Source: Phenylobacterium montanum (lineage in GTDB: Bacteria; Pseudomonadota; Alphaproteobacteria; Caulobacterales; Caulobacteraceae). From it: a stretch of DNA of 64,000 nt. Positions within the stretch are counted from its first letter, which is position 1. Each line of letters starts with the position of its first letter. Shown piece after piece: positions 8,993 through 18,219 of this stretch. The notes beneath the pieces were generated by a model. It was not told the origin of the DNA. It saw only the letters and a program-made list of their open reading frames with translations, and searched no databases. The DNA lies in NCBI RefSeq assembly GCF_018135625.1, contig NZ_CP073078.1, forward strand, positions 1 to 64,000, in the 5' to 3' direction. The translations under genes and the position numbers were made by a program.

Positions 8993-10444
8993 ATGTCGCA
9001 AGCTGTCGTGGACCTGATCGTGGGCGGGGCGCCGCGGGCCGCCGCAGCGCAATTCGAGCGCCGTGATCCCATCACTGGCGAGGTCGCCACTCGCGCCGCG
9101 GCGGCGACCGCCGCCGAGGCGTCCCTGGCGGCCGACGCAGCGGCCGAGGCCTTCGCCGCCTGGTCCCAGACCGGGCCAAACGCGCGGAGAGCTTTGCTGA
9201 CCGCCGCGGCTGCGGCGTTGGAGGCCCGCGCCGAGGCCTTCGTCGAGGCGATGAAGACCGAGATCGGGGCCACCGAGGGCTGGGCACGGTTCAACCTGAT
9301 GCTGGCGGCCGGCATGGTGCGCGAGGCCGCCGCCCTCACCACCCAGATCCAGGGCGAGGTGATCCCCTCCGATAAGCCCGGCTGCCTGGCCATGGCCCTG
9401 CGCGAGCCGGCCGGGGTGGTCCTTGGGATCGCCCCCTGGAACGCGCCGATCATCCTGGGCGTGCGCGCGATCGCAACGCCCCTGGCCTGCGGAAACACCG
9501 TGGTGCTGAAGGCCTCGGAGATCTGTCCGAAGACCCACGCCCTGATCGTCGAGGCCTTCGTGGCCGCCGGTTTCCCGCCGGGCGTGATCAACCTGGTCAC
9601 CAACGCGCCGGCCGATGCGGGTGAGGTGGTGGGCGCCCTGATCGACCATCCGGCGGTGCGGCGGATCAACTTCACCGGCTCGACCGCGGTCGGCAAGATC
9701 ATCGCCCAGCGGGCGGCGGCGCATCTGAAGCCGGTGCTGCTGGAGCTGGGCGGCAAGGCGCCTCTGATCGTCCTGGAGGACGCCGACCTGGACGAGGCGG
9801 TCAAGGCCGCCGCCTTCGGCGCCTTCATGAACCAGGGCCAGATCTGCATGTCGACCGAGCGGATCATCGTGGTCGACGCGGTGGCCGACGCCTTCGTCGA
9901 GCGCTTCCAGGCCAAGGCGGCCAGCCTCGCGGTCGGCGATCCGCGCGAGGGCAAGACGCCGCTGGGCGCCGTGGTCGACCTGAAGACCGTGGGCCACGTG
10001 GAGCGGCTGGTGGCCGATGCGGTCTCGGCCGGCGCGCAGAAGATCAATGGCGGCGCCGCCGACGGGGTCTTGATGCCGGCCACGGTCGTGGATCGCGTGA
10101 CCCCGGCCATGCGCCTGTTCCGCGAGGAGAGCTTCGGGCCGGTGGTGGCGATCGTCCGCGCTCGCGACGAGGCCCATGCCATAGAGCTAGCCAACGACAC
10201 CGAATACGGCCTCTCGGCCTCGCTGTTCACCCGCGACATCGCCCGCGGCCTGAAGCTGGCGCGCCAGATCCAGTCGGGCATCTGCCACATCAACGGCCCG
10301 ACCGTGCATGACGAACCGCAGATGCCGTTCGGCGGGGTCAAGGCCTCGGGCTACGGCCGCTTCGGCGGCAAGGCCGGCATCGACGCTTTCACCGAGCTTC
10401 GCTGGGTCACTATCGAGACCCAGCCTGGCCACTTCCCGATCTGA
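8993..10444 (+). CDS. vdh: NAD(P)-dependent aldehyde dehydrogenase, probable vanillin dehydrogenase
   Basis: 483-residue aldehyde dehydrogenase with the family residues Asn150 (APWN), Glu251 (ELGGK) and the catalytic Cys285 (GQICMS). The ATG at 8993 has GGGAGGA upstream. It is the first gene of an operon with a hydroxycinnamoyl-CoA hydratase-lyase and an acyl-CoA synthetase. In that pathway the lyase releases vanillin, 4-hydroxybenzaldehyde or protocatechualdehyde, which this enzyme would oxidise to the acid. Substrate specificity is inferred from context; the family assignment is firm. No vanillate demethylase is visible in this window. Confidence 0.9.
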   Translation: MSQAVVDLIVGGAPRAAAAQFERRDPITGEVATRAAAATAAEASLAADAAAEAFAAWSQTGPNARRALLTAAAAALEARAEAFVEAMKTEIGATEGWARFNLMLAAGMVREAAALTTQIQGEVIPSDKPGCLAMALREPAGVVLGIAPWNAPIILGVRAIATPLACGNTVVLKASEICPKTHALIVEAFVAAGFPPGVINLVTNAPADAGEVVGALIDHPAVRRINFTGSTAVGKIIAQRAAAHLKPVLLELGGKAPLIVLEDADLDEAVKAAAFGAFMNQGQICMSTERIIVVDAVADAFVERFQAKAASLAVGDPREGKTPLGAVVDLKTVGHVERLVADAVSAGAQKINGGAADGVLMPATVVDRVTPAMRLFREESFGPVVAIVRARDEAHAIELANDTEYGLSASLFTRDIARGLKLARQIQSGICHINGPTVHDEPQMPFGGVKASGYGRFGGKAGIDAFTELRWVTIETQPGHFPI

Positions 10445-10473
10445 TTTCTGATTTTTGAAAGGCAGCGCCAGAC

Positions 10474-11307
10474 ATGGCTGACGATCCGACCGTCGCGACC
10501 TATCGCATCGAAGACGGCATCGCCTGGGTGAGCTTCAACCGCCCGGACAAGCGCAACTGCATGAGCCCGAACCTGAACCGGCGCATGGGCGAGATCCTCG
10601 ACGAGATCGAGTTCCGCGACGATTTCAGCGTGCTGGTGCTGAAGGGCGAAGGCTCGGCCTGGTCCGCGGGGATGGACCTGAAGGAGTATTTCCGCGAGAC
10701 CGAGGCGCAAGGCCTGGGCGCCACCCGCAAGGCCCAGCGGGAGTCCTATGGCTGGTGGCGGCGGCTGCGCTGGTACCAGAAGCCGACCATCGCCATGGTC
10801 AACGGCTGGTGCTTCGGCGGCGGCTACGGCCCGCTCTACGCCTGCGACCTGGCCATCGCGGCGGACGAAGCCCAGTTCGCCCTGTCGGAGATCAATTGGG
10901 GTATTCTGCCGGGCGGCGGCGCGACCAAGGTGGTGGTCGACCTGATGCCGCTGCGCGATGCGATGTACCACGCCATGACCGGCGAACTGATCGGCGGCCA
11001 GAAGGCGGCCGAGTGGCGCCTGGTCAACGAGAGCGTGCCTCTGGCGCGGCTGGAGGCCCGGGTCACCGAACTGGCCAAGGTGCTGCAGGGCAAGAACCCG
11101 GTGGCGCTGAAGGCGACCAAGGACGCCATCCGGCGGGTCAAGGAGATGACCTACGACAACGCCGAGGACTATCTGGTCCGGGCCCAGGAGGCCGCCAACT
11201 CGTTCGATAACGAAGGCCGCAAGGAAGGCATCAAGCAGTTCATCGACGACAAGACCTACAAGCCGGGTCTCGGCGCCTACGACAAGTCCAAGCAGGTCGA
11301 TGCCTGA
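10474..11307 (+). CDS. ech: p-Hydroxycinnamoyl-CoA (feruloyl-CoA) hydratase/lyase
   Basis: 277-residue crotonase-fold enzyme converting feruloyl-CoA to vanillin plus acetyl-CoA by hydration and retro-aldol cleavage. It carries the signature of the dedicated lyase group rather than beta-oxidation hydratases: SAGMDLKEYFRE (oxyanion region, with Tyr72), KPTIAMVNGWCFGGGYGPL and ALSEINWGILPGG, where Glu139 matches the catalytic glutamate of Pseudomonas HCHL. AAAGG precedes the ATG. Its 3' end overlaps the synthetase start by 8 bases, indicating tight operon coupling. Confidence 0.95.
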   Translation: MADDPTVATYRIEDGIAWVSFNRPDKRNCMSPNLNRRMGEILDEIEFRDDFSVLVLKGEGSAWSAGMDLKEYFRETEAQGLGATRKAQRESYGWWRRLRWYQKPTIAMVNGWCFGGGYGPLYACDLAIAADEAQFALSEINWGILPGGGATKVVVDLMPLRDAMYHAMTGELIGGQKAAEWRLVNESVPLARLEARVTELAKVLQGKNPVALKATKDAIRRVKEMTYDNAEDYLVRAQEAANSFDNEGRKEGIKQFIDDKTYKPGLGAYDKSKQVDA

Positions 11308-12823
11308 CAGCCATTCCCAGGACCCGGTCGATCACGTCGGTGTCCACGCCCGGCTGCAGCCGGACTGGCTGGCGGCGGTCGACCTGACCTCCGGCCGGCG
11401 GCTGACCTATGCCGAGCTGGACCGCGAGGCGCAGGCCTGCGCCGGTCTGCTGGTCGGCGAGTGGGGCTGCGGCCCGGGCGACCGGGTCGCCTGCCTGTCG
11501 AAGAACCGGCTGGAGATGATCGTTCTGCACCTTGCCTGCGCCCGGGCGGGACTGATCTTTGCGCCGCTGAACTGGCGGCTCAGCCGGACCGAACTGGTCG
11601 ATATCCTGGCCGACGCCGAGCCGCGGCTGGTGGTCGGCGACGATCAGCTGGCCGAGCATGGTATCGAGGGGGCGGCGTTCGACGACTGGTGGCCCGACTT
11701 GGCTGCCCGAGAACCCCGCGGCCTGCCGCGGCCCGACCCCGACGCCGCCAGCCTGATCCTCTACACCTCCGGCACGTCGGGCCGGCCCAAGGGGGTGATG
11801 CTGTCGGCGCGGAACCTGGACGAGACGGCGCAGAACTTCTCGCTGCTCGGTCGGGTCACGCCGCAGTCGGTGTTCCTGGTGGATTCGCCGATGTTCCATG
11901 TCATCGGCCTGATCGCTTCGGTGCGGCCGGCCTTCCTGCAAGGCGCGGCCATCCTGGTCTCGGACGGCTTCCAGCCGGCGCGGACCCTGAGCCGGCTGGC
12001 CGATCCGGCGTTGGGCGTCACCCACTATTTCTGCGTGCCGCAGATGGCCTCGCGGCTGCGGCGCGAGCCGGGCTTCGACCCGGACGCCCTGCGGCGGCTG
12101 ACGGCTGTGTTCACCGGCGGCGCCCCGCATCCGGCGGACGAAATCCGGGCCTGGCTGACGGATCGGATCCCGGTCGTCGATGGCTACGGCATGAGCGAGG
12201 CCGGCACCGTGTTCGGCATGCCGCCCGACGTGACCCAGATCGCGCGCAAGGCCGGATCGGTGGGTGTGCCCACGCCGGGTGTGCGGGTGCGGATTGTCGG
12301 CGAAGACGACCAGCCGGTAGCTCCCGGCGAGGCCGGGGAATTGCAGCTCCAAGGCCGCAACCTGTTCCAGGGCTATTGGCGCCGTCCGGCCGAGACCGCC
12401 GCCGCCTTCACGGCCGATGGCTGGTTCCGGACCGGCGACATCGCGGTGCGCGACGAAGACGGCTTCTACCGCCTGGTCGATCGCAAGAAGGACATGTTCA
12501 TCTCGGGCGGCGAGAACGTCTATCCGGCCGAGGTCGAGGCCATCCTGGCCGGGCATCCGGACCTGGTCGAGGTCGCGGTGATCGGCCATCCGGATCCAAG
12601 CTGGGGCGAGATCGGGGTCTGCTTCTACGTGGCGGTTTCGGGGCGGTCGCCCGAGGGCGAGGCTCTGAGGGCCCATGTCGCTGCGGCCCTGGCCCGCTAC
12701 AAGGTCCCCAAGCATTTCCTGGCCTTGCCGAACCTGCCGCGCAACGGCGCCGGCAAGGTGCTGAAGCCGGCGCTGCGCGAGCTCGCGGTCCAGGCCGGCC
12801 TCAGCGGGCCGCCTCGCTCCTGA
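11300..12823 (+). CDS. fcs: Feruloyl-CoA synthetase-like acyl-CoA ligase (ANL superfamily)
   Basis: 507-residue adenylate-forming ligase. The ATP loop YTSGTSGRPKG is at residues 155-165, with YGMSEAG, the hinge region GWFRTGDIA...DRKKDMFISGGENVYP and the C-terminal catalytic lysine in NGAGKVLKP. It overlaps the hydratase-lyase gene by 8 bases. The pairing and the order vdh-ech-fcs argue that it activates ferulate, caffeate or p-coumarate with CoA, the first cytoplasmic step of the pathway. It converges with, and overlaps by 23 bases, the aminotransferase gene on the other strand. Confidence 0.9.
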   Translation: MPDSHSQDPVDHVGVHARLQPDWLAAVDLTSGRRLTYAELDREAQACAGLLVGEWGCGPGDRVACLSKNRLEMIVLHLACARAGLIFAPLNWRLSRTELVDILADAEPRLVVGDDQLAEHGIEGAAFDDWWPDLAAREPRGLPRPDPDAASLILYTSGTSGRPKGVMLSARNLDETAQNFSLLGRVTPQSVFLVDSPMFHVIGLIASVRPAFLQGAAILVSDGFQPARTLSRLADPALGVTHYFCVPQMASRLRREPGFDPDALRRLTAVFTGGAPHPADEIRAWLTDRIPVVDGYGMSEAGTVFGMPPDVTQIARKAGSVGVPTPGVRVRIVGEDDQPVAPGEAGELQLQGRNLFQGYWRRPAETAAAFTADGWFRTGDIAVRDEDGFYRLVDRKKDMFISGGENVYPAEVEAILAGHPDLVEVAVIGHPDPSWGEIGVCFYVAVSGRSPEGEALRAHVAAALARYKVPKHFLALPNLPRNGAGKVLKPALRELAVQAGLSGPPRS

Positions 12824-14021
12824 GCAGCCGGCCCAGCCGGGCCACGCCTTCCTCGATGGTGGCCGGGTCGCTGAGCGAGAAGGCCAGGCGCAGGCTGTTG
12901 CGCCGGGGTTCTGTGGCGAAGAAGGCGCCGCCGGGCACGAAGGCCACCCGCTCGGTCTCGATGGCCCGCTGCAAGAGCGCAGCGCCGTCCTGACCTTCGG
13001 GCAGGTCGACCCAGACGAACATCCCGCCCTTGGGCCGCGACCAGGAGACGCCGGGCGGCATGTGCCGGTCCAGGGCCGCCAGCATGGCGTCGCGGCGCTC
13101 GCCGTAGGCCGCGCGCAGGGCCTGGATATGGCCGGGGCCCAGGTGATCTAGCACGTCGGCGAGGACGATCTGGGCCAGGGAGCTGGTGTGCAGGTCCGCC
13201 GCCTGTTTCAACAGCACCAGTTTGCGGATCACCGGCCGCGGCGCGACGATCCAGCCGACCCGCAGGCCCGGGACGATGGTCTTGGAGAAGGTGCCGCAGT
13301 GGATCACCCGGCCCGGGTCCACAGACCCCTTGGCGGCGGCCTCCAGGGCCAGCAGCGAAGGCGGCGGCTCGCCGTCGTAGCTCAGGCTGACATAGGCGCC
13401 GTCCTCGACCACGGTCACGCCGCGGGCCTCGGCGTCGGCCAGGAGGGCGCTGCGCTGGTTCATGCCCATGGTCTCGCCGGTGGGATTGGCGAAGTCGGGC
13501 ATGACATAGGCCAGCTTGGCCTTCGGGCCTGTGGCCAGGTCAGCCAGGTCGCCGTGGCGCGGGGCGGCGGCGTTGAAAGCCTGCAGCGCGCCCAGGTAGG
13601 TCGGCCGGGCGCTGAGCACGACATCGCCCGGATCGAGGAACAGCCGGCCGATCAGGTCCAACGCCTGCTGCGAGCCGTTGGTGATCAGGATGTTGTCCGC
13701 ATCCAGCTCGACGCCCTGGTCGCGCCAGGTCTGAGCCAGGCGATCGCGGAGGGGGCGATAGCCTTCGCTGACCGAATATTGCAGCGCCGCCTGGGCGAGG
13801 GCGGGGTCGGCGAACACGCGGGCGTGGGCCTCTGCGAGGATCTCCAGAGGAAACAGGGCCGGGTCGGGGATGCCGCCGGCGAAGGAGATGATGCCCGGCT
13901 GGTCCAGCAGCTTGAGCAGTTCGCGGATCTCGGAGGCGGTGGCGCGGCGGCCGTAGCTGGAAAAGGCGGCGGCCCAGTCGATGGCGTCGGCGATGTGTTC
14001 GGAAGAGGAGAGGGCGTTCAT
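12801..14021 (-). CDS. PLP-dependent aminotransferase, class I/II (2-aminoadipate/MocR-domain type)
   Basis: 406-residue fold-type I aminotransferase. Visible motifs are ITNGSQQALDL, YVMPDFANPTGETM, EDGAYVSLSYDG and the PLP lysine K247 in CGTFSKTIVPGLRVGW. It resembles the LysN/2-aminoadipate aminotransferase branch, which is often promiscuous toward aromatic and branched amino acids. The ATG at 14021 is chosen because homologous sequence starts there; upstream in-frame residues are low-complexity. It is divergent from the acyl-CoA synthetase at 14134. The true amino donor cannot be read from the sequence. Confidence 0.88.
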   Translation of the reverse strand: MNALSSSEHIADAIDWAAAFSSYGRRATASEIRELLKLLDQPGIISFAGGIPDPALFPLEILAEAHARVFADPALAQAALQYSVSEGYRPLRDRLAQTWRDQGVELDADNILITNGSQQALDLIGRLFLDPGDVVLSARPTYLGALQAFNAAAPRHGDLADLATGPKAKLAYVMPDFANPTGETMGMNQRSALLADAEARGVTVVEDGAYVSLSYDGEPPPSLLALEAAAKGSVDPGRVIHCGTFSKTIVPGLRVGWIVAPRPVIRKLVLLKQAADLHTSSLAQIVLADVLDHLGPGHIQALRAAYGERRDAMLAALDRHMPPGVSWSRPKGGMFVWVDLPEGQDGAALLQRAIETERVAFVPGGAFFATEPRRNSLRLAFSLSDPATIEEGVARLGRLLRSEAAR

Positions 14022-14133
14022 GGTCGCCAAAAGCCCCGTTTCGGCGGCGCTGGCAAGGCTCGACCTCGCTTGACGGCTGGGACGTGGAGCGGCCAAGGTC
14101 GGACACCGGCGTTCTATGGGGCGAGGGCGCGCC

Positions 14134-15750
14134 ATGTATCGGGTCTTGCTCGAGAAATCCTATTTCCCGGCGGTTTCGGACGGGCCGGTCGAGGCGATTT
14201 CGATCGGCGAGCTGCTGCGTCGGCGGGCGCAGGCCATGGGCGACGCGCCGGCGCTGAAGGCATTGGGCTACGACGGTCAGATTGGCCGAACCTGGACCTT
14301 CGGCCAGCTCCTGGCCGACGCGGAAAGGCTCGGGCGGGCTCTGGCCAGCCGGCATGCGCCGGGCGCGCGCATCGCGGTCTACGCCAACAACGTGCCGGAA
14401 TGGGTGCTGCTGGAGTTCGGCGCGGCCCTGGCCGGGATGGTGCTGGTCACCGTCAATCCGGCCTTTCAGAAGCGCGAGCTGAAGTACGTGCTGGAGCAGT
14501 CCAGGGCCGAGGCGATCTACTATGTCGAGGCGTTTCGCGGCAATCCGATGCGGGCGATCGCAGACGAGGCCTGCGACGAGGTTCCGGCGGTGGGCCACCG
14601 CATCCTGATGACCGATCACGCGGCCTTGTTCGCCGGCCACGAGGCGGGCGTCCTGCCGCAGGTCTCGCCGCACGACGTCGCCCAGATCCAATACACCTCC
14701 GGCACCACCGGCTTTCCCAAGGGCGCGCTCCTGCACCATCACGGCCTGGTGCGGAATGCGGCCGCCCTCGCGGCGCGCATGGACCTGAAACCGGGCGACA
14801 TCGCTGTGCACAACATGCCGCTGTTCCACACCAGCGGCTGCGGCATCCTGGTGCTCGGGTGCGTCGGGGTCGGGGCGACCATGCTGCTGGCGCCGGCCTT
14901 CGACCCCGGCATGATCGTCGAGGTGATCGAGCGGGAGCGCCCACGCTTTGTCCTCGGCGTGCCGACCATGCTGGTCGCCCTGACCGACGAGGCCGAGCGC
15001 AGCGGGCGCGATGTTTCTTCGGTCGAGCGGATGATGTCGGGCGGCTCGATGGTGGCGCCGGATCTGGCGCGAAGGGCCCAGGCGGTGTTCGGCGCCGTGG
15101 TGCAGATCGTCTACGGCCAGACCGAGGCCTCGCCGGGGATCACTCTGGGCTGGCATGACGACACGCTGGAGGATCTGACCGAGACCATCGGCCAACCCCT
15201 GCCGGACATGGAGGTGGCGATCCTGCATCCACGCACCGGCGAGGTGCTGCCGGTCGGCGAGCAGGGCGAGATCTGCACCCGCGGCTACCATGTGATGACC
15301 GGCTACAACAACAATCCCGAGGCCACCGCCCAGGCGATCGACCGGGACGGCTGGCTGCACACCGGCGATCTCGGCCGGATGGACGCGCGCGGCTATCTCA
15401 GCGTCACCGGGCGGGTGAAGGAGATGATCATCCGAGGCGGTGAAAACCTGTTCCCGGCCGAGATCGAGAACGCGCTTCTGGAGCACGCCGACATCGGCGA
15501 GGTCGCTGCGGTGGGCGTGCCGGATCCGGTGTACGGCGAGCAGGTCGCCTGTTTCATGCGCGCCAGCGGGGAGCGCAGGCCGGAGGCCCGGGAACTGAAG
15601 GCCTTCATCCGCGAGCGCCTGTCGCCGCAGAAGACCCCGCACTACTGGATCTGGGTCGAAGCCTGGCCCCTGACCGGCTCAGGCAAGATCCAGAAGTTCG
15701 TGCTCGCCGAGCAGTTCGGCCGCGGCGAGCACGAAACCTTCCAGGCCTGA
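14134..15750 (+). CDS. Acyl-CoA synthetase (AMP-binding, medium/long-chain type)
   Basis: 538-residue ANL ligase with the ATP loop YTSGTTGFPKGA, the LFHTSG motif, YGQTEAS, the GWLHTGDLGRMD hinge, GRVKEMIIRGGENLFP and the C-terminal lysine in TGSGKIQKF. The sequence type matches fatty-acyl or short-chain acyl-CoA synthetases of the FadD/AcsF-like groups. A second ATG exists at 14116, but GCGAGGG lies only before 14134. It is not part of the ferulate operon and has no adjoining beta-oxidation genes, so the acid it activates is unknown. Confidence 0.88.
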   Translation: MYRVLLEKSYFPAVSDGPVEAISIGELLRRRAQAMGDAPALKALGYDGQIGRTWTFGQLLADAERLGRALASRHAPGARIAVYANNVPEWVLLEFGAALAGMVLVTVNPAFQKRELKYVLEQSRAEAIYYVEAFRGNPMRAIADEACDEVPAVGHRILMTDHAALFAGHEAGVLPQVSPHDVAQIQYTSGTTGFPKGALLHHHGLVRNAAALAARMDLKPGDIAVHNMPLFHTSGCGILVLGCVGVGATMLLAPAFDPGMIVEVIERERPRFVLGVPTMLVALTDEAERSGRDVSSVERMMSGGSMVAPDLARRAQAVFGAVVQIVYGQTEASPGITLGWHDDTLEDLTETIGQPLPDMEVAILHPRTGEVLPVGEQGEICTRGYHVMTGYNNNPEATAQAIDRDGWLHTGDLGRMDARGYLSVTGRVKEMIIRGGENLFPAEIENALLEHADIGEVAAVGVPDPVYGEQVACFMRASGERRPEARELKAFIRERLSPQKTPHYWIWVEAWPLTGSGKIQKFVLAEQFGRGEHETFQA

Positions 15751-16701
15751 TCAGAACCGCTCGCCCACCAGTTCCTCGCTCTTGGCCCAGAGGGCGGCAG
15801 CGTTGGCGGGGTCGAGGGCGTAGGGGCGGACGCCGGCGCGGGCCAGGTTGTCGGAATCGACCACTTCGGCGACGTGGCAATCCTCGCAGTAGCGTCCGCC
15901 GACGGCGTCGGCCTCAGCTACGACGGCGGCCCAGACCGAAGTCGCCGCGCCTTGGGGAATGGTCTTCCAGGTGAAGGCGTTCTCGCCGGCGGGCATGGAG
16001 TCGAGCAGCGCCTTGATGGTCTCCGGCGTCATGTGCCGGCCAAGCTCGGTCTGGATGCCGCCGGGATGGACGGCGGTGGCGCGGATACCTGCGGCCTTGT
16101 GGCGGCGGTCGAATTCCACCGCGAACAGCACATTGGCGGTCTTGGAGCGGCCATAGGCGCCGAAGGGGGTGTATTCGGTGCGCTCGAAGCCGGGGTCGTC
16201 CAGGTTCACATCGGAGAAGCGGTGGCCGGAGGAGGCGAGGGACACCACGCGCGAACCGGACCTCAAGAGGCCGGCGATGCGGTTGACCAGCACGAAATGG
16301 CCCAGGTGGTTGGTGCCGAACTGGGTCTCGAACCCGTCGGCGGTGTGGCCGAATGGGGTGGCCATGACCCCGGCGTTGTCGATGACCACGTCGAAGGGCT
16401 TGCCGGCCTTGACCAGGGCATCGGCGCAGGCCCGAACGCTGGCGAGGTTGGCTAGGTCCAGTTCGATCAGTTCGAGCCCGCCGCCGTTGGCGGCCTGGGC
16501 GCGCACTTGTTCGGTGGCGCCGCGAGCCTTGTCCAGGTCGCGGGCGGCGCCGACTACATGCGCGCCATGGGCCGCCAGGGCCCGGGCCGTCTCCACGCCG
16601 AGGCCGGCCGAGACGCCGGTGACCAGGATGCGCTTGCCGGAGAGATCGGCGCCATCCAGCACGTCGTCGGTGGTCGAGTTGAAGCCGAAGGGTCCGCTCA
16701 T
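15751..16701 (-). CDS. Short-chain dehydrogenase/reductase (retinol-dehydrogenase-like)
   Basis: 316-residue SDR with the cofactor motif TGVSAGLG (28-35), DNAGVM (109-113), the catalytic serine in SLASSGH (S157/S158) and YGRSK (Y183, K187). NADP preference is suggested by the arginine after the second strand (GAARD). GAGGAG lies upstream of the ATG at 16701. Divergently transcribed from a TetR gene with two inverted-repeat operators between them, so it is very likely that regulator's target. The substrate is unknown; this branch often reduces lipophilic carbonyls. Confidence 0.9.
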   Translation of the reverse strand: MSGPFGFNSTTDDVLDGADLSGKRILVTGVSAGLGVETARALAAHGAHVVGAARDLDKARGATEQVRAQAANGGGLELIELDLANLASVRACADALVKAGKPFDVVIDNAGVMATPFGHTADGFETQFGTNHLGHFVLVNRIAGLLRSGSRVVSLASSGHRFSDVNLDDPGFERTEYTPFGAYGRSKTANVLFAVEFDRRHKAAGIRATAVHPGGIQTELGRHMTPETIKALLDSMPAGENAFTWKTIPQGAATSVWAAVVAEADAVGGRYCEDCHVAEVVDSDNLARAGVRPYALDPANAAALWAKSEELVGERF

Positions 16702-16756
16702 GGGGCGCTCCTCAAAAGGGCGATGATTGTCAGCCGGCGCTGCGCATTGTATGAAA

Positions 16757-16794
16757 CGGAGGCAGGCTCCGGTTATAATCGGAGGTCGCCTCCG
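16757..16794. promoter_or_regulatory. Twin TetR-type operators flanking a TATAAT
   Basis: Two inverted repeats lie between the divergent SDR and TetR genes: CGGAGGCAGGCTCCG (16757-16771) and CGGAGGTCGCCTCCG (16780-16794). Their centres are 23 bases apart, about two helical turns. A perfect TATAAT (16774-16779) lies between them and could be the -10 of the TetR promoter, giving autorepression. Confidence 0.75.
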
Positions 16795-16809
16795 CTTTTT
16801 CAAGAGGGC

Positions 16810-17382
16810 ATGGTGGACGCCGAGCAAAATTCTTTGCGCAAGCCGCGGGCCGACAGCCTGCGCAATCGCGAACAACTCCTGGCGGCGGCCAAGGCTGTGT
16901 TCACCGAGGCCGGGGCCGAGGCGCCGCTGGAGGAGATCGCGCGGCGGGCGGGGCTGGGCGTCGGCACCCTCTATCGGCACTTTCCGACCCGCGATGCAGT
17001 GCTGACCGCGGTCTATCAGCGGGAGGTCGAGCAGCTCTGCGCCGCCGCCGACGACCTGCTGGCGTCCCGGCCGGCGTTTGTGGCGCTGGAGGCTTGGCTG
17101 AATCTGCTGGTTGACTACATGGCGACGAAACGCGTGGTGGCGCCGGCGTTGCGGGCGGGGGCGGGGCCTCAGGTCTATGCCGCGTCGGGGCCGGCCATCA
17201 CCGGGGCGCTGCAACGCCTGATCGCGGCGGCCAGGGCCTCGGGCGCCGTGCGCGAGGACCTGACCATCGACGATCTCAACCGGCTGATGATCGGCTTCAG
17301 CCACGGCTACGACCAGCCGGGCTGGGAGGCCAGCGCCCGGCGGCTAATCAAGATCATCGTCGCCGGGATGGGCGCCGCCTGA
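16810..17382 (+). CDS. TetR/AcrR-family transcriptional regulator
   Basis: 190-residue regulator with an N-terminal helix-turn-helix (NREQLLAAAKAVFTEAGAEAPLEEIARRAGLGVGTLYRHFPTR region, about residues 19-60) and a C-terminal ligand domain of the type found next to SDR genes. The start is at 16810; the GAGGG just before it is very close, so the GTG at 16813 is possible. Divergent from the SDR, with twin operators in the intergenic region. The inducer is unknown. Confidence 0.9.
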   Translation: MVDAEQNSLRKPRADSLRNREQLLAAAKAVFTEAGAEAPLEEIARRAGLGVGTLYRHFPTRDAVLTAVYQREVEQLCAAADDLLASRPAFVALEAWLNLLVDYMATKRVVAPALRAGAGPQVYAASGPAITGALQRLIAAARASGAVREDLTIDDLNRLMIGFSHGYDQPGWEASARRLIKIIVAGMGAA

Positions 17383-17459
17383 ACGCCTCGATCTCGACAC
17401 TCGGCCATTAATATCATAACTGGATATAAATGGCCGCGAGCGTAAAGAATGAGGCGCAA

Positions 17460-18026
17460 ATGACCGGGGTTGGCAGGTTTCTGCGTGTGGCGGCAGCCTG
17501 TACGGTCATAGCTTGGACCGGCGCCAGCGCCGTGCGGGCCGCGCCGGGCCCGGCGTCTCCCACCGTCACCGCCTACCGGCTCGGTGTCGCAGACCGGCTG
17601 AGGATCACTGTGTTCAATGAGCCGGATTTGACCGGCGAATTCGTCGTCAACGCCAATGGCTCCATCGCCTTTCCGCTGGTCGGCCAGGTGAAGGCTGTGG
17701 GGCGCACGAAGGAACAGGTCGGCGCCGAACTGACCCGCAAGCTTGCCGACGGCTATCTGCGCCAGCCGCAGGTCAGCATCGACGTAGTCGGCTTTCGCCC
17801 CTTCTACATCATGGGCGAGGTCAACAAGCCGGGCGAGTATCCCTATGAGCCGGGACTGACAGTGCTGGACGCGGTCGCCGCGGCCCAGGGCTTCACCTAC
17901 CGGGCCGACAAGCAGCACGTCTTCGTGCGGCATGAGCGCCAGACGGCCGAGGCGCGGGACCCGCTGAAGTCGGGCATGGCGGTGCGGCCGGGCGATACGC
18001 TGCGCATCGGCGAGCGTTATTTCTAG
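17460..18026 (+). CDS. Periplasmic/outer-membrane polysaccharide export protein (Wza-type, single SLBB)
   Basis: 188 residues: signal peptide (about 1-29), a Poly_export domain (YRLGVADRLRITVFNEPDLTGEFVVNANGSIAFPLVGQV region) and an SLBB domain (YIMGEVNKPGEYPYEPGLTVLDAVAAAQGF region). It is half the length of E. coli Wza and lacks the C-terminal transmembrane helix, like the short exporters of Caulobacter holdfast or capsule systems. The ATG at 17460 is preferred over 17430 because GAGG lies upstream and the signal peptide starts there. No glycosyltransferase or chain-length gene adjoins, so the polymer is unknown. Confidence 0.88.
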   Translation: MTGVGRFLRVAAACTVIAWTGASAVRAAPGPASPTVTAYRLGVADRLRITVFNEPDLTGEFVVNANGSIAFPLVGQVKAVGRTKEQVGAELTRKLADGYLRQPQVSIDVVGFRPFYIMGEVNKPGEYPYEPGLTVLDAVAAAQGFTYRADKQHVFVRHERQTAEARDPLKSGMAVRPGDTLRIGERYF

Positions 18027-18122
18027 AGCAGTCTATCTGTCGAATTCAAATTGCGACGTGCTTCCGCGCCAAGTCCTTTGTGGAGTGGAAGAAACGGCGG
18101 ATTGATTGATAGGCATTAACTA

Positions 18123-18156
18123 TAGATCGCGACATTCTGACCTTTGTCGCGATCTA
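18123..18156. promoter_or_regulatory. 12-bp inverted repeat before cheW
   Basis: TAGATCGCGACA (18123-18134) is perfectly complementary to TGTCGCGATCTA (18145-18156) across a 10-base spacer. No T-run follows, so it is not a standard terminator. It may be an operator or an mRNA hairpin in the 193-base gap between the export gene and cheW. Confidence 0.6.
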
Positions 18157-18219
18157 ATCTCAAATTAACACAACGGCCTTAGTCTGCGCTTCGACTTGCT
18201 CACCAGAAGGGCCACGGGC

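Noticed and set aside
17408-17430. ATATC/GATAT inverted repeat before the polysaccharide export gene as a third FerR-type site
   Set aside because: It lacks the GTTAT...ATAAC core and the conserved flanks shared by 4246-4271 and 8941-8966.
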